A stretch of 64,000 bases of DNA from Cinnamomum chago (lineage: Eukaryota > Streptophyta > Magnoliopsida > Laurales > Lauraceae), in the NCBI GenBank assembly GCA_038049695.1, contig CP142456.1, positions 66,553,922 to 66,617,921 of the forward strand, read 5' to 3'. The notes below the pieces were generated by a model. The model saw nothing but the letters and a program-made list of their open reading frames with translations. It was not told the DNA's origin and made no database searches. Numbering within the stretch: position 1 is the stretch's first letter; each line of letters opens with the position of its first letter. Below, one piece after another: positions 44,810 to 58,143 of the stretch. Position numbers and translations under genes: made by a program.

Positions 44810-45248
44810 CTAGCACAATAACCCGTGCTAAGCACCGGCATGTTCACCAACACATGCAAAATATATTGTATGATCCATTAGAAAAAAAAATAGATCACGC
44901 AAAACCAATGTCAAACACCAACTAATAGCGATCTGATTTAAATAGAGCATAAAATTTTAAAAAGAGAATAAAATAAGAGAAGATTATGAGAGTACCTCTT
45001 TTCTCAATCCAAAATTCCGTAGAGTAGAAATGGATTAGGAGAAGTGGAGTTGGAAGAAAAGAGGAGAATTATATTTAGGATGAAAATGAAGTTGTTGCAT
45101 TGAGGGAAAAGTGAGAAGAAGACTTGAATGGCTACAATCTAATTACATGTTGAAAGTGGGAAGAAAAAGTGAGTTAGTTATAGAACATGAGAAATAACTT
45201 CCGTCAAAATTAAAGCCAAAACCCTTGGCTTTAATATATTATAATGGA
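44810..45248 (-). mobile_element. Non-autonomous Helitron, minus strand, 0.44 kb
   Basis: On the minus strand it starts TCCATTATAATATATTAAAG and ends with a hairpin (CCGGTGCTTAGCACGGG) then TTATTGTGCTAG and a T. The 5' end matches that of the plus-strand element at 47379, so both ends are supported. No coding sequence. Confidence 0.75.
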
Positions 45249-45793
45249 GGAGGAGAAGTGAGCCTCATCACAATCATAAGAAAAGAAGAATGGTAGTTTC
45301 CTGAAGGCACCCAACTAGAGGATCCCCACTTAACCAAGGAGAGAGACGTTTCAATTCAAGTTTTACTTGGCAATGATAAGTGGTTTTGTCAGATACATTT
45401 TATACAGAAAACTATAGGCTCCTAATTGGAGTTCTTTGTTCTTTCTTCATGGTTTAGAGCAAAATATGGAGCCTGCAATTGATTGCAAATGGCAAGAATG
45501 TGATTAGATTGTGCAAAACCCACCTTGAGCAGTAGCAGGGCCTACCTTTGATTCGGATAACTCTACCATCTCGGCCGTTACTTAATTTGAATGTGGGTGA
45601 CTTTTTGACGACCTTTTTTTAAATCAAGGGGTGAATTTTGAAATTTTATTCTCTCGATATTATGTCAAGTGAATGGATGCTTTACTCCACTTCACCATAA
45701 TAGAGCCGGTAGTGTCAAATGATAGATGCATTACTTGGATACACGAGCAACCTCCCAAGTAAGGGAGACAGGCATTCTGAAACTACCTGTGCA

Positions 45794-46174
45794 TAGGGTT
45801 GTAAACGGGTCGGTTCCAGTCCGGGTCCATGGTGGACCCGGAACCAGAACCGGAACCGTTAAGGAGAATGTGAAACCGGATCCGGACCCAGAACCGGTTT
45901 CTTAGCTCCGAAACCGGAACTAGAATCATATGTGGGACGGGTTTGGATCCGGGTCTACGTTTAGGTAGAGAATGATATTAAAAAAACATGATTTTTAGGA
46001 GAGATTTTCGAAAATTGAGGTAATATGTCAGGTCTCGAGTCCACGGGTCCGAACCAAGGTGGAACCGGACCCGGACCAATTTACTTATCGGGGCCTAAAT
46101 AAGGACCCAGATCCAGTTTTTAATAGATCGAAACCTCGGGTAATCGGAGAATTGGGTACCCAATTACATCCCTA
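45794..46174 (+). mobile_element. hAT-type MITE with perfect 8-bp target duplication
   Basis: 381 bases bounded by inverted repeats TAGGGTTGTAAACGGGT and, inverted, TAGGGATGTAATTGGGT. Both sides carry CCTGTGCA (45786-45793 and 46175-46182). The inside is rich in CCGGAACC and GGACCCGG words that can form hairpins. No transposase. Size, terminal repeat and 8-base duplication fit the hAT superfamily. Confidence 0.88.
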
Positions 46175-46182
46175 CCTGTGCA

Positions 46183-47378
46183 TCATGACATATAGATTAT
46201 GGAGTGGTGGGACACCAGGTGGAATCGTTCTAATTATTAAGGAGTCCACATAGTGGGATCTTTTATGAGACTATGGGCAAGTTGTCGACTCTTCTCTATT
46301 GTGAAGAAAATAATTTCGTCATTGCTCTCACAAAGATCAAGAGATCTAGGATCTAGCAATCTGAGAACCACTCATATGCAGGGAGGAATGTGAGCATCTT
46401 GTCATGACCTAATTAGTAATAGGGTTTCTTGACTTGGAGGGGAAAATGAAGAGTTTGGGTGAGGAAGGTTGTAAATTAATATGGGCACTTTAGAAAAAGA
46501 AAAAAAGTTTCATGGGGTTCAATTATCTTGTTTTGGCAAAAATTCAAATCCCTATTAATAATACGTATTTATTATAATTATTTTAAACTTTTTGATAAAA
46601 ACCCCATAAAAGTATAGCTTTGTAGATATTATTATGGAATAGTTTTTTTTTTTTTTAAATTGAATCACCTGACTCAAAATTTAACGTCATCTCTATTCAC
46701 AAGTATAACATTCCATCTTCACCCACAATATTCCATTTTCATTCTGTAAATATTCACAACCTTCCAAAGGAAAGAGAAAAAACCAATAAAAGAGAAGATG
46801 AAGATGGAATGCAATGGGGCTAAACAAGAAGAAGAAAGCAAATAAAAAGTAAATAAAATTGGCTAGGGGTACTCGTTCGTTAATATAAAACATTTGGTCC
46901 CTCCACTGTTGAATAAAAGTATAAGGGGGTTTTTCCTGTAAAAACCCCAATTCAAGTTAGGACATGGAATACCTGAACTCACACACACCCATGTAAAAAA
47001 AAAGTTTTTTTTTTTAAGGAAAAAAAGTCCATCTTTCTTTGAATATCATCTATTTACACTAAGGATATTAGTATTTTTAGCAATCTTTGATTCAACTATC
47101 TCTGAAGGACTCTCAATACTTTCTCAATCTAAATTGCAGGAATCTACTCAAGAGAAAAGCCAGAAATCACTAATTGTTGTCTGTGGAAGGCCTTTTGTCA
47201 TGTGATTTATATCCTTGTTACAAGTATTAATAATCTAAAAGTTCATCATCAACTGGAAAATATATATGAAACTCAAAAAACAATGAAGGAAAAGGGCGTG
47301 TTGGGAGCTCTGCAGCCAATAACGTTTCCTTGAAGAGCTACTCCATCAAGAGATAACAAGAAATTATATAAGAGGCTG
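46183..47378. other. Non-coding spacer downstream of the OPT gene
   Basis: AT-rich, no recognised gene or element. Confidence 0.5.
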
Positions 47379-47722
47379 TCACATTATAATATATTAAAGT
47401 CAAGGGTTTTGGCTTTATTCTTGGCTATCAATTGTAATTTTGATCGACAATTATTCATTTTTAGTTCAAATGGTCCACATTCTCTCCCCACTACTTATCT
47501 ATAGCTCATACAACTACCTTCTCATATCTTTATCTCATCAAACTACTGACATTTTTACTCTCCACTTTTTAAAGCTCCAATTCTTCCTTTTTATAAAAAC
47601 TCTCGTGCTACCCCATCTCTTCTGATTCCCTTTCAAACCTGATTTTCCTATTTCCATCTTGCCTTATTGTGTGGGCATTTTAATTTGCAGGGCATGAAAC
47701 TGAGCACAGGTTACTGTGCTAG
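47379..47722 (+). mobile_element. Non-autonomous Helitron, plus strand, 0.34 kb
   Basis: Starts TCACATTATAATATATTAAA and ends with hairpin AGCACAGGTTACTGTGCT overlapping the final CTAG, followed by T. The start is shared with 44810-45248 on the other strand. It lies about 240 bases beyond the OPT stop codon. Confidence 0.75.
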
Positions 47723-47962
47723 TCTTTTCTTACACCGGAAGTTATGAAGCAAACCCACATAATAAATGGCCTCCTAAATTTTAAAATTATATGAATTAGG
47801 TATCAAGAATTACTATTTCCCAATAAACCAATAGAATTCTACTTGAAAAGCAAAACCAAATAAAAGACATCAAATATAATTAAGCAAATTAGAAGTCTCT
47901 ATACATGCTCTAGTATTTTAATTAAAAAAAAACACAACAGTGAGAGACCACACCTACTAGTC

Positions 47963-50900
47963 TCACTGAAACACTGGGCAACCTTTAACCACTATCCCAG
48001 GGGCAGTGGGACAATGGGCAAGAGGGCAATGGTCATCCACCTGTAAGCCCCACCAGGATACCCCAAATACATCTTTAAAATTGAGAGCAAAATAGACAAT
48101 GATACCCATGAAAGCTACCCCAGCATCTAGCCCAGCTGATAGAACATAATTGTGCCTAGCCCACCATTGCTTGAACCTCCTGTAGATAACAAAGTTGAAG
48201 ATGAAGCCTACTGCACCCCAACACAAGTAGTTCACTGATCTTGCAGGGGGCATGGATGCTGTAGCCCCTAATATGATGGGGACATTGATTAGCCTAATCC
48301 ACTTAGTCCCTGGGAACATGCGGGAGAGACCCCACACCAGTATTGGCAATATAAAACCAATGAGGAAGAACCAGTTCATCTTGGAGTACAGACCAAGGTC
48401 TGCGAACATGCGACGAGGACCTACAACACCCCAAATGATGGATGCATTGTAGAACACATCATCACCAGGACATGTCCAGGGACTCCCCACCGGCAGTTTC
48501 TCTGGGTCGCAGATGTTCTCGACCGTCATTAGGAGCCACCATGAAGTGCCAAAGTAGACCGATGTTGAGATAATTGTGCCCACTAACTGTATCAATCAAG
48601 AAAACCAATGTCCAAGTATTTGAGACATATCAAACTGGTAAGAATGTATAAAGAGATGTCATGATCAAACAGGTAAGAGTGTGCTCTATAGAGTTCAAGG
48701 TGGCAGGTATCAAACAGGAAAGGAACTGGTTTGCATTACCTGAACAACAAACATGGACCTTGGAGGAATCTTCATGTAGTGCCCAAGCTTGAAATCTTGG
48801 AGGAAGCTCATCGCCTGTGACATACTGATATAACCATAGGTCTTGAAAGCTACATTAGCTAGGGGCTTGCCGGGGTACAAGTAACCAATGACTAGCTCTG
48901 TAATTACATTTAGCCCCGGTTGCTGCATGCAAAGATTAGCAAAATCAGTTGGGCAAAAAAAATGTCTAGAAACTTAAAAACCTTGTCTTGGTACTATGGG
49001 CTTGCTAGCTAGTACAGTTACAATGGATCATACCAAGGCATTATTTGCTTGTTGATTTGGACCATTGAATTGGTAAGCCACAACACAAACTCAGGCATAT
49101 CTAGTGTTCTTACGTGCCCTGATTGTTTGCATAGAATACATAGGAATTCATGATAAAAAATAAAAAATAAAAAAAAGCTCCTAAAAAGGATATTAAAGAG
49201 GTGAGGGGTAAAGAACATGAGGTGAGGGGTGGAGGATATGAGGTGGAGACGTAGATGGGATTTTTGACCTTCTTAGGGCTTGAATTACTAGACTGACGTC
49301 TTGGTATTCATTTCTCATATTCTCTTGATTCAATTTCCATTAAATGGGATATTATTTGTTGATCGTTCTTTATATTCACCTTCTATTCTTCTACCTTAAC
49401 TACTTATTGGAGTGTATAGTATTAGAGTTCCTAGGAATCCAACTAAATGAAAAAACTATGCAGTTCCCTGTAATATAGCTTTCCAACATTTCAATTAAAG
49501 GTAGGATTGTAGTTTATGTTCTTTAGCCCATCTGAGAGATTGTTTGGATCAATGAGAAAATTCTATCAATTGAACAATCAGGTAGGCTACAGTATATCGG
49601 CGCATAACATTGATCATACTACTGAGAAGAGCTACCTGGTTTGTTGTTGCTTGAATGACTCCAATTGGGAGAGTGAAAAAGAGAGCTATAGCCGCAGCAA
49701 GAAAGAGACCCCAGTAAGGAAGTTGCATCTGCTTATGAAAACCTTCACAAGTGTAGAGGGCGAGACCACCCACAACAGCTAGGATTATGAGAAACCACCA
49801 GTGAGGAACAACCGCATAGTTTTTCTTCATCGTTCTGGTGTGGACGTCTTCGAACTCAGTTTTGTAGGTCGATTTGGCTTGCCTCCAGATTGTTCTACAA
49901 AAACAAATAGATAATACTTCAGACATAATATTTTGAGATAGTAACCTAATATAGAAATTTGGAGATGGCTTTTAGAGACAATGACATTTATTGTACGAAC
50001 CCCAACAGCAAATGATGTGAAAAAAGTGAAAGAAAAATGATGTGAAAAAAGTGAAAGAAAAACAATTACCTTCCATTGAAGAATGCAACGTGAGAAATCG
50101 CAGAAGAAAGTGTTCCAAAGCTCAATCCATATGTGAGTGCAAAAAAGATGCTAAGGTAGATCTTACTGTAAGCATCATATGCCTCTCTGTTGAAATCGAA
50201 GGTCGCTGGGTTTATAATTTGCGTAACATTGTAACTATGCCCCTTGCCATCAAACACATGTGAAGAGATGATTGGAAATCGCTTCGCTTCGTATGCATTA
50301 GTCCAGTAAAAAATAGGGTTCAACATGTAAACAACTATGAAGAAACCAGCCATCACATTCACAATAGCATAGAATGGGGTTCCCAATGGACTTCCTAAGA
50401 AGCCAGCTACAGCATTCCAGTCGAGGCCAAAAGAACCGATGCCTAGGCCATTGAGACCAGAACCAATTTGTTGGGCTGTGACAGATTTTGTCCAAATCCA
50501 ACAAACAAATGAGAGGGCAGTTATCGAAGGGAAGAGGTAGTTGGGGACAATGTAGTAACAGAAGCTTGCGATGAGGACTATTAGAAAGAACTGGAGTCTT
50601 GTTAGTCCTCCCTTAGGCCTCCTCTCTGTTTCATTCAATGCCCTACAAATTCACAGGAAAAGTTAGTCATACATTTGAGATCATATTTGTGTGTATTCTT
50701 CTTGGTTCAATGCAAGAAGTATCCTACAACTTAATATAAACTATTTAGTGAGTATGATGTATCATGTGTCTGTATGAGGGAGGGAGAGACCTGAATAAGG
50801 AAACCTGAACAAGGTTGGAGGGCCACCACATATAGGGAGAATCAACAAGAAACTTCCTGAAAAGTCCAGCCCAACTATATCCAAGCATCTGACATTTCAT

Positions 50901-53900
50901 TGAAATAAAATCAGCACATTATCTATGAAATTAGAATTTTCACAGAGTCTCATTAAATCACAATGTTCTTGAATGATTGTCCATATTGCAAATCCTATTT
51001 GTTTGAATTGCCCAATCAATGCATGAGGAGACCCATCAGATTAATTACCCAAAATGATGGATGGAAGTCATGGAACAATTTTTCAATGATTCTAAACACT
51101 CTAATACTGCTTCAGAGTCCTCACTGTACCAAATGTATTGATTATCAATTATGTATATTAAAAAAGGTCCATATCCTATGGTAGATAACGTTTTGGGGGT
51201 AATTGGGCAATCCAAGTTTTGTTTCTAGCCTTAGCAGGTTGCGCCAGCAAATGTAGACTACCTAACACAATGTTTGTTTTTCAAGAGGTAAACTGGAAAG
51301 TGTAGGAAAGTAAACCCTGCGGTAAGTATTTCAACTTTACGCATGTTAGGCTCATGTTAGGCTGATGCCCATAAGTCAAAAAGTAAAGTCTAGCCATAAA
51401 AAAACTTTTATTTCATGAAATGCAAGTAATTAAACTGATTACTTCTATCAACTGTTAACTTCTCATCTCATTTTGAATTATTTTACGCCATAAAAAACAA
51501 ACATAAATGCACTTTACTAGAAAGTATGCTTATGTACACAACTATTACCTTTCCCATTTATTTGAGATTTAGTTATATTACTTTCTAAGTAAACTATTCA
51601 AACACCACCTAAATGGTCATCAGTATACAACAATAAAATAGAAGATTACTTTTTAAGTAATGACTCACCTGGGTGGTGAGAGACAGCAAGAATGCAGCCC
51701 AAGGGCTCATGCTCCTGTGGTAAAATGCCTTCACTATGGTAATGATATTCACAGCATAAACAGAACTTGAGCCTGAACTAGCAAATATGGTGATCAGGAC
51801 ATGCTCTTTCATGCTGAAAGGCCCTGGGTTCAGTGTAAACGACCATTTTGTCATTGGAATGCGGATAAATTTCTTCGGAAGAGTCGCGGCCATCAGCTTG
51901 CCAATGGGAAGAACAATGATTTGAGCAGAGACAGATGATATGGAGAGTGGATTTTGACGGTAGCCAAAGAATTGATTCAAGAAGGCCAATAGAACGCAGC
52001 TGATCAGACCCAAAACCCATGTTCGGAAGGTCAGAGCCGGCATTGTTGGATCATCAGTGATTGGAACCGTGAGTCTAACTTGTTCGATAGGACAATCATT
52101 CTCATCTGCAACATAGAAAACCAAAAAGAAGGTTATAGATATTGTTTAGAATGCTAAGATCCTTTTACTTGCTAAAATAGATAGGAATTCATGAAGGTAT
52201 GAGCTCTACTAAGGAGCCGAGGGATGAATTATATGGGGGTGGAGATGTATATCTGGCTAGGCGTTCAAATTTTTTTTTTAATCTCTACCATTGATTCAAT
52301 TCTTATATATGAAAGCAGTTGAGAAATCAGTCTGCATTTGTTTCATTGATTTTGACTCCACCCCCTCCCCCCAAACCAAATTCAAGTTGATTGAATGATT
52401 TTGATGTGTCTTAAATCCAATCCTTCCTTTTATTTCTCCTTAAATCCTCTCCAACAGTTTTTAAAAACTATAGTCCTCTCCTCTTCCTCACTGGAACTTG
52501 CGCATTTTGCAACTTCTCCACTTTTAATGTACATGATCCGTTATCTTTTCTTATTCCTTTCTCTCTCCAGCTCCTCTATTCACGAAAACAAACTCACTTC
52601 CACCATCTCTCTCTTCTACCTATCCAAATACACATCTCTCTATGCGCCTATACAAACACACTATTGCATACCTGTCCGCCCTCCTCTCACTTCTCTTCTA
52701 GAATCTGGGTTCTTGTGAAGGCTTGGATATGTATGTGTGGTGTGGGTGGTGAGACAGTTCTCAGTTCAATAGTTGTTTTTTGTACAACTTTTTGAGCTCG
52801 AAGCTAAATCAGGCGCTCAGGAACAAAAAGGATGGAACTAAAGAATTAGGAAGGGTCTTTTCGAGTGTTGGAGAAAAGGAAGGTCTACCTCAATGATTTT
52901 CAATTATAATGTTTTTGATGGAATGTTTTGAATTTTGTATTGAATTTTGGAATCTTGCTTTTTATATGTGGTGAGTAGTGTTCTTTTTTTTTTTTTTTTT
53001 AATCAAACAATCTTGTAGTAATGTGGCTTAATTTAAACATTGTTATGTGTTGCTTTCAATTTTCATGTATGAACAAACCCACTTGTTGTTTTGTGTAGTT
53101 AGTTTAGTTGTTAATTTAAATGTTGCAGTTTCTCCTTTTTGTAATGTCGTAGTACCAAACGGAAGTATGTATAAGAAGAATTTACATCAATAGAATTTAC
53201 TTCAATTGAAATCTACCAGATTGATTTTGACTATGCTTTGTAATTTTGATAATCATTTGATTACAATCTAATTTATACATGCGGTTACTAAAAGTTTTAA
53301 ATCTCTACTTTCTCATTTCAATCTCTTCCACTACCCCACCATCTAGCTAATTTATCTTCCCTAACATGTTATTGAGGGATACGATCACAGAAAACTTGGA
53401 TTCGTTTTTCAAAATCTCAACATCTTTAAGAACTCTAAGATCATATTTTATGACACTTTTGGTGTTTGAGCTCCTTATCTTCTCTTCTTGAGTTATATAT
53501 TTTTATTTGATTTCCAAACAACATATACTTATCTCCTTAAGAAGGACCTAGAGATTGGATGGACTTCAATTAATTTTGACGTAATGGAAAGTCGCCCAAA
53601 TATCAATTTTTCTTGGCCATACTCAACCGCAAAGGGTTTGGGGTTTGTGACGCCAAACCCACCCTGTAACTGGTGTTGGTCATGTTGACTTTATTCATTT
53701 TAAAAATAAAAGGGGTACTCATGAGATGGTTAGGAATGCAACGCATGATTGTATTGTGTATTACCACTTGTGCTACCACAACTTTGCTTTGAAATATTTA
53801 TTTAATAATATATAAGTTAAAGGTAGACAGCTCAATACAATTCATAAGGAAAATAAATATTTTAAATGTCATAAAATCTCAAAAATCTTTATATCATGAA

Positions 53901-56900
53901 TGATAAGCACGGGCGTGCTTTGCTAGTGTTCATGAAAGGGAAGGTTATTTGATGGCCATTCATGAATATTCACATTTGGTTCTTCTGTTTTTTTAATTGC
54001 TCATAGAAATACAATCATCCATGTATTAAATTACATGAAACAAACCAGTTGTAAAATTATATTTTGGTATTGTTAATGCAAGAGTTAAAATTGTTATGCT
54101 GTAAGTTACTCTATTTTTTCTTATAATGGACATTGAAGATATTGCCAACCAATTAATGATATCGTCAACTCGAGTAAGTTTGATTTTTTACGCCAACCAT
54201 CTTGAAGAATCCCATCTATATGGCAAACTATGCATGAGGATTTTGCCTTTCTAACCGAAGAGCTTTGAAACCATACCCATCTCTATATATGGAAAGCCAT
54301 TCTGTATTTGAGAGTTTGGGTGTTGAGTTTTATGATCAATGTCATCGTTAAATTATTTACATGTAGAGTTTACATAAATAATTTTTAAACTGATTACTCC
54401 TATTTTTTTAATTTCTTATTTCTTTGATTTTAATCATTATATAAAGATACAGATTCATTACAGCAGAAACCAATTCAAATAATTATTACAAATTAAACAT
54501 GAAATCCACCAAATTGAATCGAGGAAAAATAAAACCAGAAAATATTCTGAATATGCGATGAGCATTTTTTTAATGTTGCCTAGTGATTCCTATATAGGTT
54601 GAGGTACATTGTTCATGCCTTGGGTAAGGAAAGGGGCTGTATTTGGTAGAGCATGCAAGTGGATGGTCTGTTTTCTGCCTTTCACCAACTTTTCTCCAAC
54701 CCTACTCCAATAAGAACTATTTATATATATGAAAGAGACTGTTTCAATTGAGAAATCAGCCTCTTTCAATCCAATTTATTTTGACCAGCCAATTTGTTTT
54801 GACCCTCTAAGATGGATTTTTAACTTTTCTCTCCACATTCCAACTTAACTCCACGGAACGTTTTGTTGCATTAATTCCTATTTTGAGACGTTTAATAAGA
54901 TCTTTAACAAAAAGATTCTCTTCTCTCCATGTTCTCTCTCCCCATTAACTCCTCCCTCCAATAACTCCTCTAAATGTTTTTATTAAATGAGAAATGCCCA
55001 TTTATTTTGATTTCCAGATCTTCCTCTCCCCTCCCATCAAAACTACTCCTTTCCCCTCATGTTGTCTACTGCTGCCATCTCGAAAAGCCTACGATCAAGT
55101 TAAAGTCCACATCACCCATGACTCAAGCAAAGACAAGCAAGAAGACAGCAAGATAGGGCTTTACAGTCGTCAAGTTGCGGTTTGATACATGGAAGGATTT
55201 TAGGGATTCAATGGTAGAGTTGATTGTGGATAACTACATCCAAGAGTCAAGATACTTGGAGGAGTTGTTTGCTTGCTATTTCTCTTAATTCAGATGAGTA
55301 TCTTGAGATGATTGTGAAGGTTTTTAAGCAGATATGGTTTGATCTCACTACAACTTGATTTTGGTGTAGATAGAAAAAAAGGCTCAAAAAGATGGGATGG
55401 GATTTTTTATGCTGATGTAAGTGGATAAATTCTATTGATATGTTTGGTGCATTCTTCTATTCTATTATGTCTATCATTGGTTTCGATTATAGATTATTTC
55501 TATCATTTGCTAAATGCTCAATCTGCATGTCCCTTTTATTTGGTGTTTATGTTCCTACTTGGTGCTTGGTATGGACATTCTCCAATAATTTCTCGTGTGC
55601 AATAAATGAGATCAACATGTCACTATGTATTCTGATCTCAATTGAGAAATCAGCCCTCAGCCTCTCTTGATTTTATTTTAAGTCTCTTCTCAATCTTATT
55701 TTAGCCAGTCTTTCCTATTTCTTAGTGATTTTAGATTATTCAGAATTTTAGGAAGATTTGGACTCTTTTGCATCTCATTAAGTTATCAGTGATTCCGGAA
55801 AAAAAAAAGGTTACCAGTGATAATTTCAACTAACAAGATACTAGTCTGGTTTGATCCATAATTTCATACTAAAAGTTCCGTTCCAATCTCTCTATCCAAG
55901 ATAGGAATGTAATAGTGCCTATCCTTAAAGTCTTTCTAAACATGTCTCTTAGTGAAAATCTCCCATGTCTTTTAAGTATATCCAATAAAATTCTTTCCTA
56001 ATTAATCGCTATTACATTATAAACGGTTTCCAAATTTTTAATGACACCATCTAACCAAGTCCATTTGTGGGGATAAGAGGCTTCGATGATCCGGATTCTA
56101 ATCTAGACTAGACACTTTTTATCCTTTAACTTTGTACCTTTCTTCTAATCTAGAAAGGGATCAAATATAAGACTATACTACTTCTCTGTGTGCTAAAGTA
56201 TTTAATAAATGTTCATGACCCCTTCTTCCATCTCTGCTAACTATCTTTCCTTTTTTATTAGTCCTAATTTAGTATCATATTTTTCTTCATATCTAAGAAT
56301 GGAATATATAAGAGATATTTATTTTATATAAAGTATGGATTTTCTGTATCTGTAACCTAAAAATATTAAATATATTTTACAGTGAATTTATATTTACTAA
56401 GAATTCTTTTTATAAGTCTGAATACATTCTATAATTACTTAATATTTATTAAACAAACTTCTTTTTACCATGTAAAAAAGAATTATTTTCAAACTGACTT
56501 ATTTTTAAATGAAATTCTTTAATCACGATGAAAGTCTGCAATGGATTTTAAAAGATTCTCATTCGCATTGCAAACCAAGCAAAAGAGGCACTCATTTTGA
56601 AATTATACTGGGCTTAACAAAGTTACAGTTCTATGAGTCATGTAATATTTGATGTTTAATGGATATGAGTTTTTTGTTTCAATTAGTGTCGGTAAAGTAG
56701 ACCATGAGGACTTTCTACTATTTGACAATAGGGTTGATAGCATTACCATTTAGAATTCTCTTGGGCATGTTTGGTTGGATTATGAACCAACATTATATGA
56801 TCCATCCATCATTGGGCCATATGTTGATTGATTGGTTGTGGCTAAAACTGACCCCATTTGATAATCCCAACCATTAAAGTTGATGGATTGGATGACGATG

Positions 56901-58037
56901 ATGAGGGGGCATTTTGCTCCAAAACATGGCAACAAATTTAAAGCTGAGCAAGTGAAAAAGGACGAAAAGGCTCCTCTCCCTCTCCTTCGCAAGTGCAGGC
57001 AGATGGGAAGGGAGAAGAAAAAGAAGAAGAAGAAGCAGCAGACAGAGTTATATGTAAGAGGCTCTGGGCCCCACTGACGGGGTTCCTTAGAGGCAGTCGT
57101 AGGAAATTTGGTGGTCACGCGACAGGGTTCTCTCTCTCTCCCACTCTCGCTTCCTTTGCTGCTGGCTTCCCTGAATGCTTTCACAAGAGTGTTCAGGGTT
57201 TCGGCTTCATATGGTAGGCAACTGTAAGCACATCCAAACATACCCATCTCCATCTCTGTCTCTCTCTCTGCAACTTATCATGTGGGGCCCACATTTGATG
57301 ATGATTTGATCAGAACCATCATCTACTAGGTTGGTGCCATGCCATCATGGATATGGATGGGCCAATTTCAAGAATTAGTCTCAGCCCTCTATTTCAATCT
57401 AGATGATCCTTTATCATCCGGTGACCACTGAAAAATGGACCCATGTAGACGTATGAAGGCAAAACAAAGATGATCGAAGAGTATGATCATCTGGTTACCA
57501 CTCTAGGTGGGTGCCCAACCAGATGATTATCATGTATATGGATCAACTCGGTGTTGTGACTTGTGAATGGAAAAGGAGAGTTGTTTTCAAGAAAGGATAT
57601 GGGTCCTGCTATTTTTTATTTTTTTCTCTCTCTTTAGATGTGTCGTACAAGGCGTGTGCATGTGTGCAACCATGAATGCATGGTTTCAGAAAATGAATGT
57701 ACAAGTGTTTACGTGTTTATATACAAATGAAAGTTGGAGATGATTTCCTTTAAAAGAAAAAAAAAAGGTGGGAGATGGGTGATTAGAGTCACGGTCTTCC
57801 TTTTTAACCAAACAAAGATACGTAACCTGTAAACGTTACATTGAAGTCTTCAAATCATAAAATTTACCAACATGAAGAGAAATAAACAAGCAAACAGAGA
57901 GTACGTGGGAGAGAAAACTAACCACTATTTACTAATATGAAGTGAAATAAACACACAAACAGAGAGTACACAGAGAGTGGGAGAGATAACTAACCACCAG
58001 ACAAGATTCCTCTTTTATCACTCCCTGACAACGCCAT
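47963..58037 (-). CDS. OPT: Oligopeptide transporter (OPT family)
   Basis: Product: a plasma-membrane proton-coupled carrier of the OPT family (small peptides, metal chelates or glutathione-type substrates; substrate not predictable). Exons on the minus strand: 57995-58037, 51669-52105, 50791-50888, 50070-50642, 49636-49894, 48740-48922, 47963-48586. The last six join with GT-AG borders and matching phases; with the first exon they give 738 residues, normal for the family (about 720-760). Landmarks: N-terminal [19 protein letters not shown], the family motif NPG ([14 protein letters not shown], about residue 105), the family motif KIPPR (HYMKIPPR, about residue 515), and many hydrophobic segments from [13 protein letters not shown] onward. 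No internal stop or frame change. The first exon ([14 protein letters not shown]) is inferred from phase and promoter; the other exons are certain. Expected copy: a single functional gene. Confidence 0.93.
52301..53926 (+). mobile_element. Helitron-like element in OPT intron 1
   Basis: The 3' end is clear: hairpin AAGCACGGGCGTGCTT, then TGCTAG and T at 53927. The 5' end is set at TCTTATATATGAAAGCAG, which resembles other Helitron-like starts here (54719, and 2179 on the minus strand). About 1.6 kb, no Rep/helicase. The block 52430-52710 is CT-rich and looks like a captured promoter or leader, but no protein is recognisable. Confidence 0.5.
53927..55743. other. OPT intron 1, unassigned part
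   Basis: AT-rich with a phrase (GGTAGAGCATGCAAGTGGAT, 54646) that also occurs at 36855, and a second Helitron-like start at 54719. A segment around 55000-55330 has codon-like composition with short frames, but no family was recognised. Confidence 0.4.
55744..56349 (+). repeat. Repeat A, source copy of the filler at 59547-60158
   Basis: About 605 bases nearly identical to 59547-60158. It lies inside OPT intron 1 (on the opposite strand to the gene). No terminal repeats or coding sequence. Confidence 0.9.
56762..57246 (+). mobile_element. Possible hAT-like MITE in OPT intron 1
   Basis: Ends are imperfect inverted repeats: GGGCATGTTTGGTTGGAT on the left and, inverted, GGGTATGTTTGGATGTGC on the right. 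It contains a (GAA)n/(GAAGCA)n microsatellite near 57015. I did not find a clean 8-base duplication. The 157-codon minus frame across it is not a gene. Confidence 0.45.
57873..57998 (-). repeat. Tandem duplication across the OPT exon 1 splice donor
   Basis: Two units of about 65-70 bases (57873-57925 and 57940-57998), both with AAATAAAC, AAACAGAGAGTAC and GAGA..ACTAACCAC. The second unit includes the donor of OPT exon 1 (GGTG|GTTAGT on the minus strand); the first holds a copy of the same GTTAGT about 70 bases inside the intron. Confidence 0.7.
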
Positions 58038-58133
58038 TATTTCCTTCAGTCTTCTCCAAAAGATGATGGTGAAGGAAGGTGGTGGTGGTAGAAGACAAGA
58101 CAATGAGAGGTCTAGAGAAAAGATATGCACGTC

Positions 58134-58143
58134 CTATATAAAG
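58134..58143 (-). promoter_or_regulatory. TATA box of the OPT gene
   Basis: CTTTATATAG on the minus strand, about 100 bases before the ATG at 58037. The sequence between is CT-rich (TCTTTTCTCTAGACC, CACCACCACCTTCC), as in plant 5' leaders. This supports the first-exon call. Confidence 0.65.

Noticed and set aside
56780-57253. 157-codon minus-strand frame in OPT intron 1
   Set aside because: Contains a poly-Phe run from a (GAA)n microsatellite and lies in a possible MITE.
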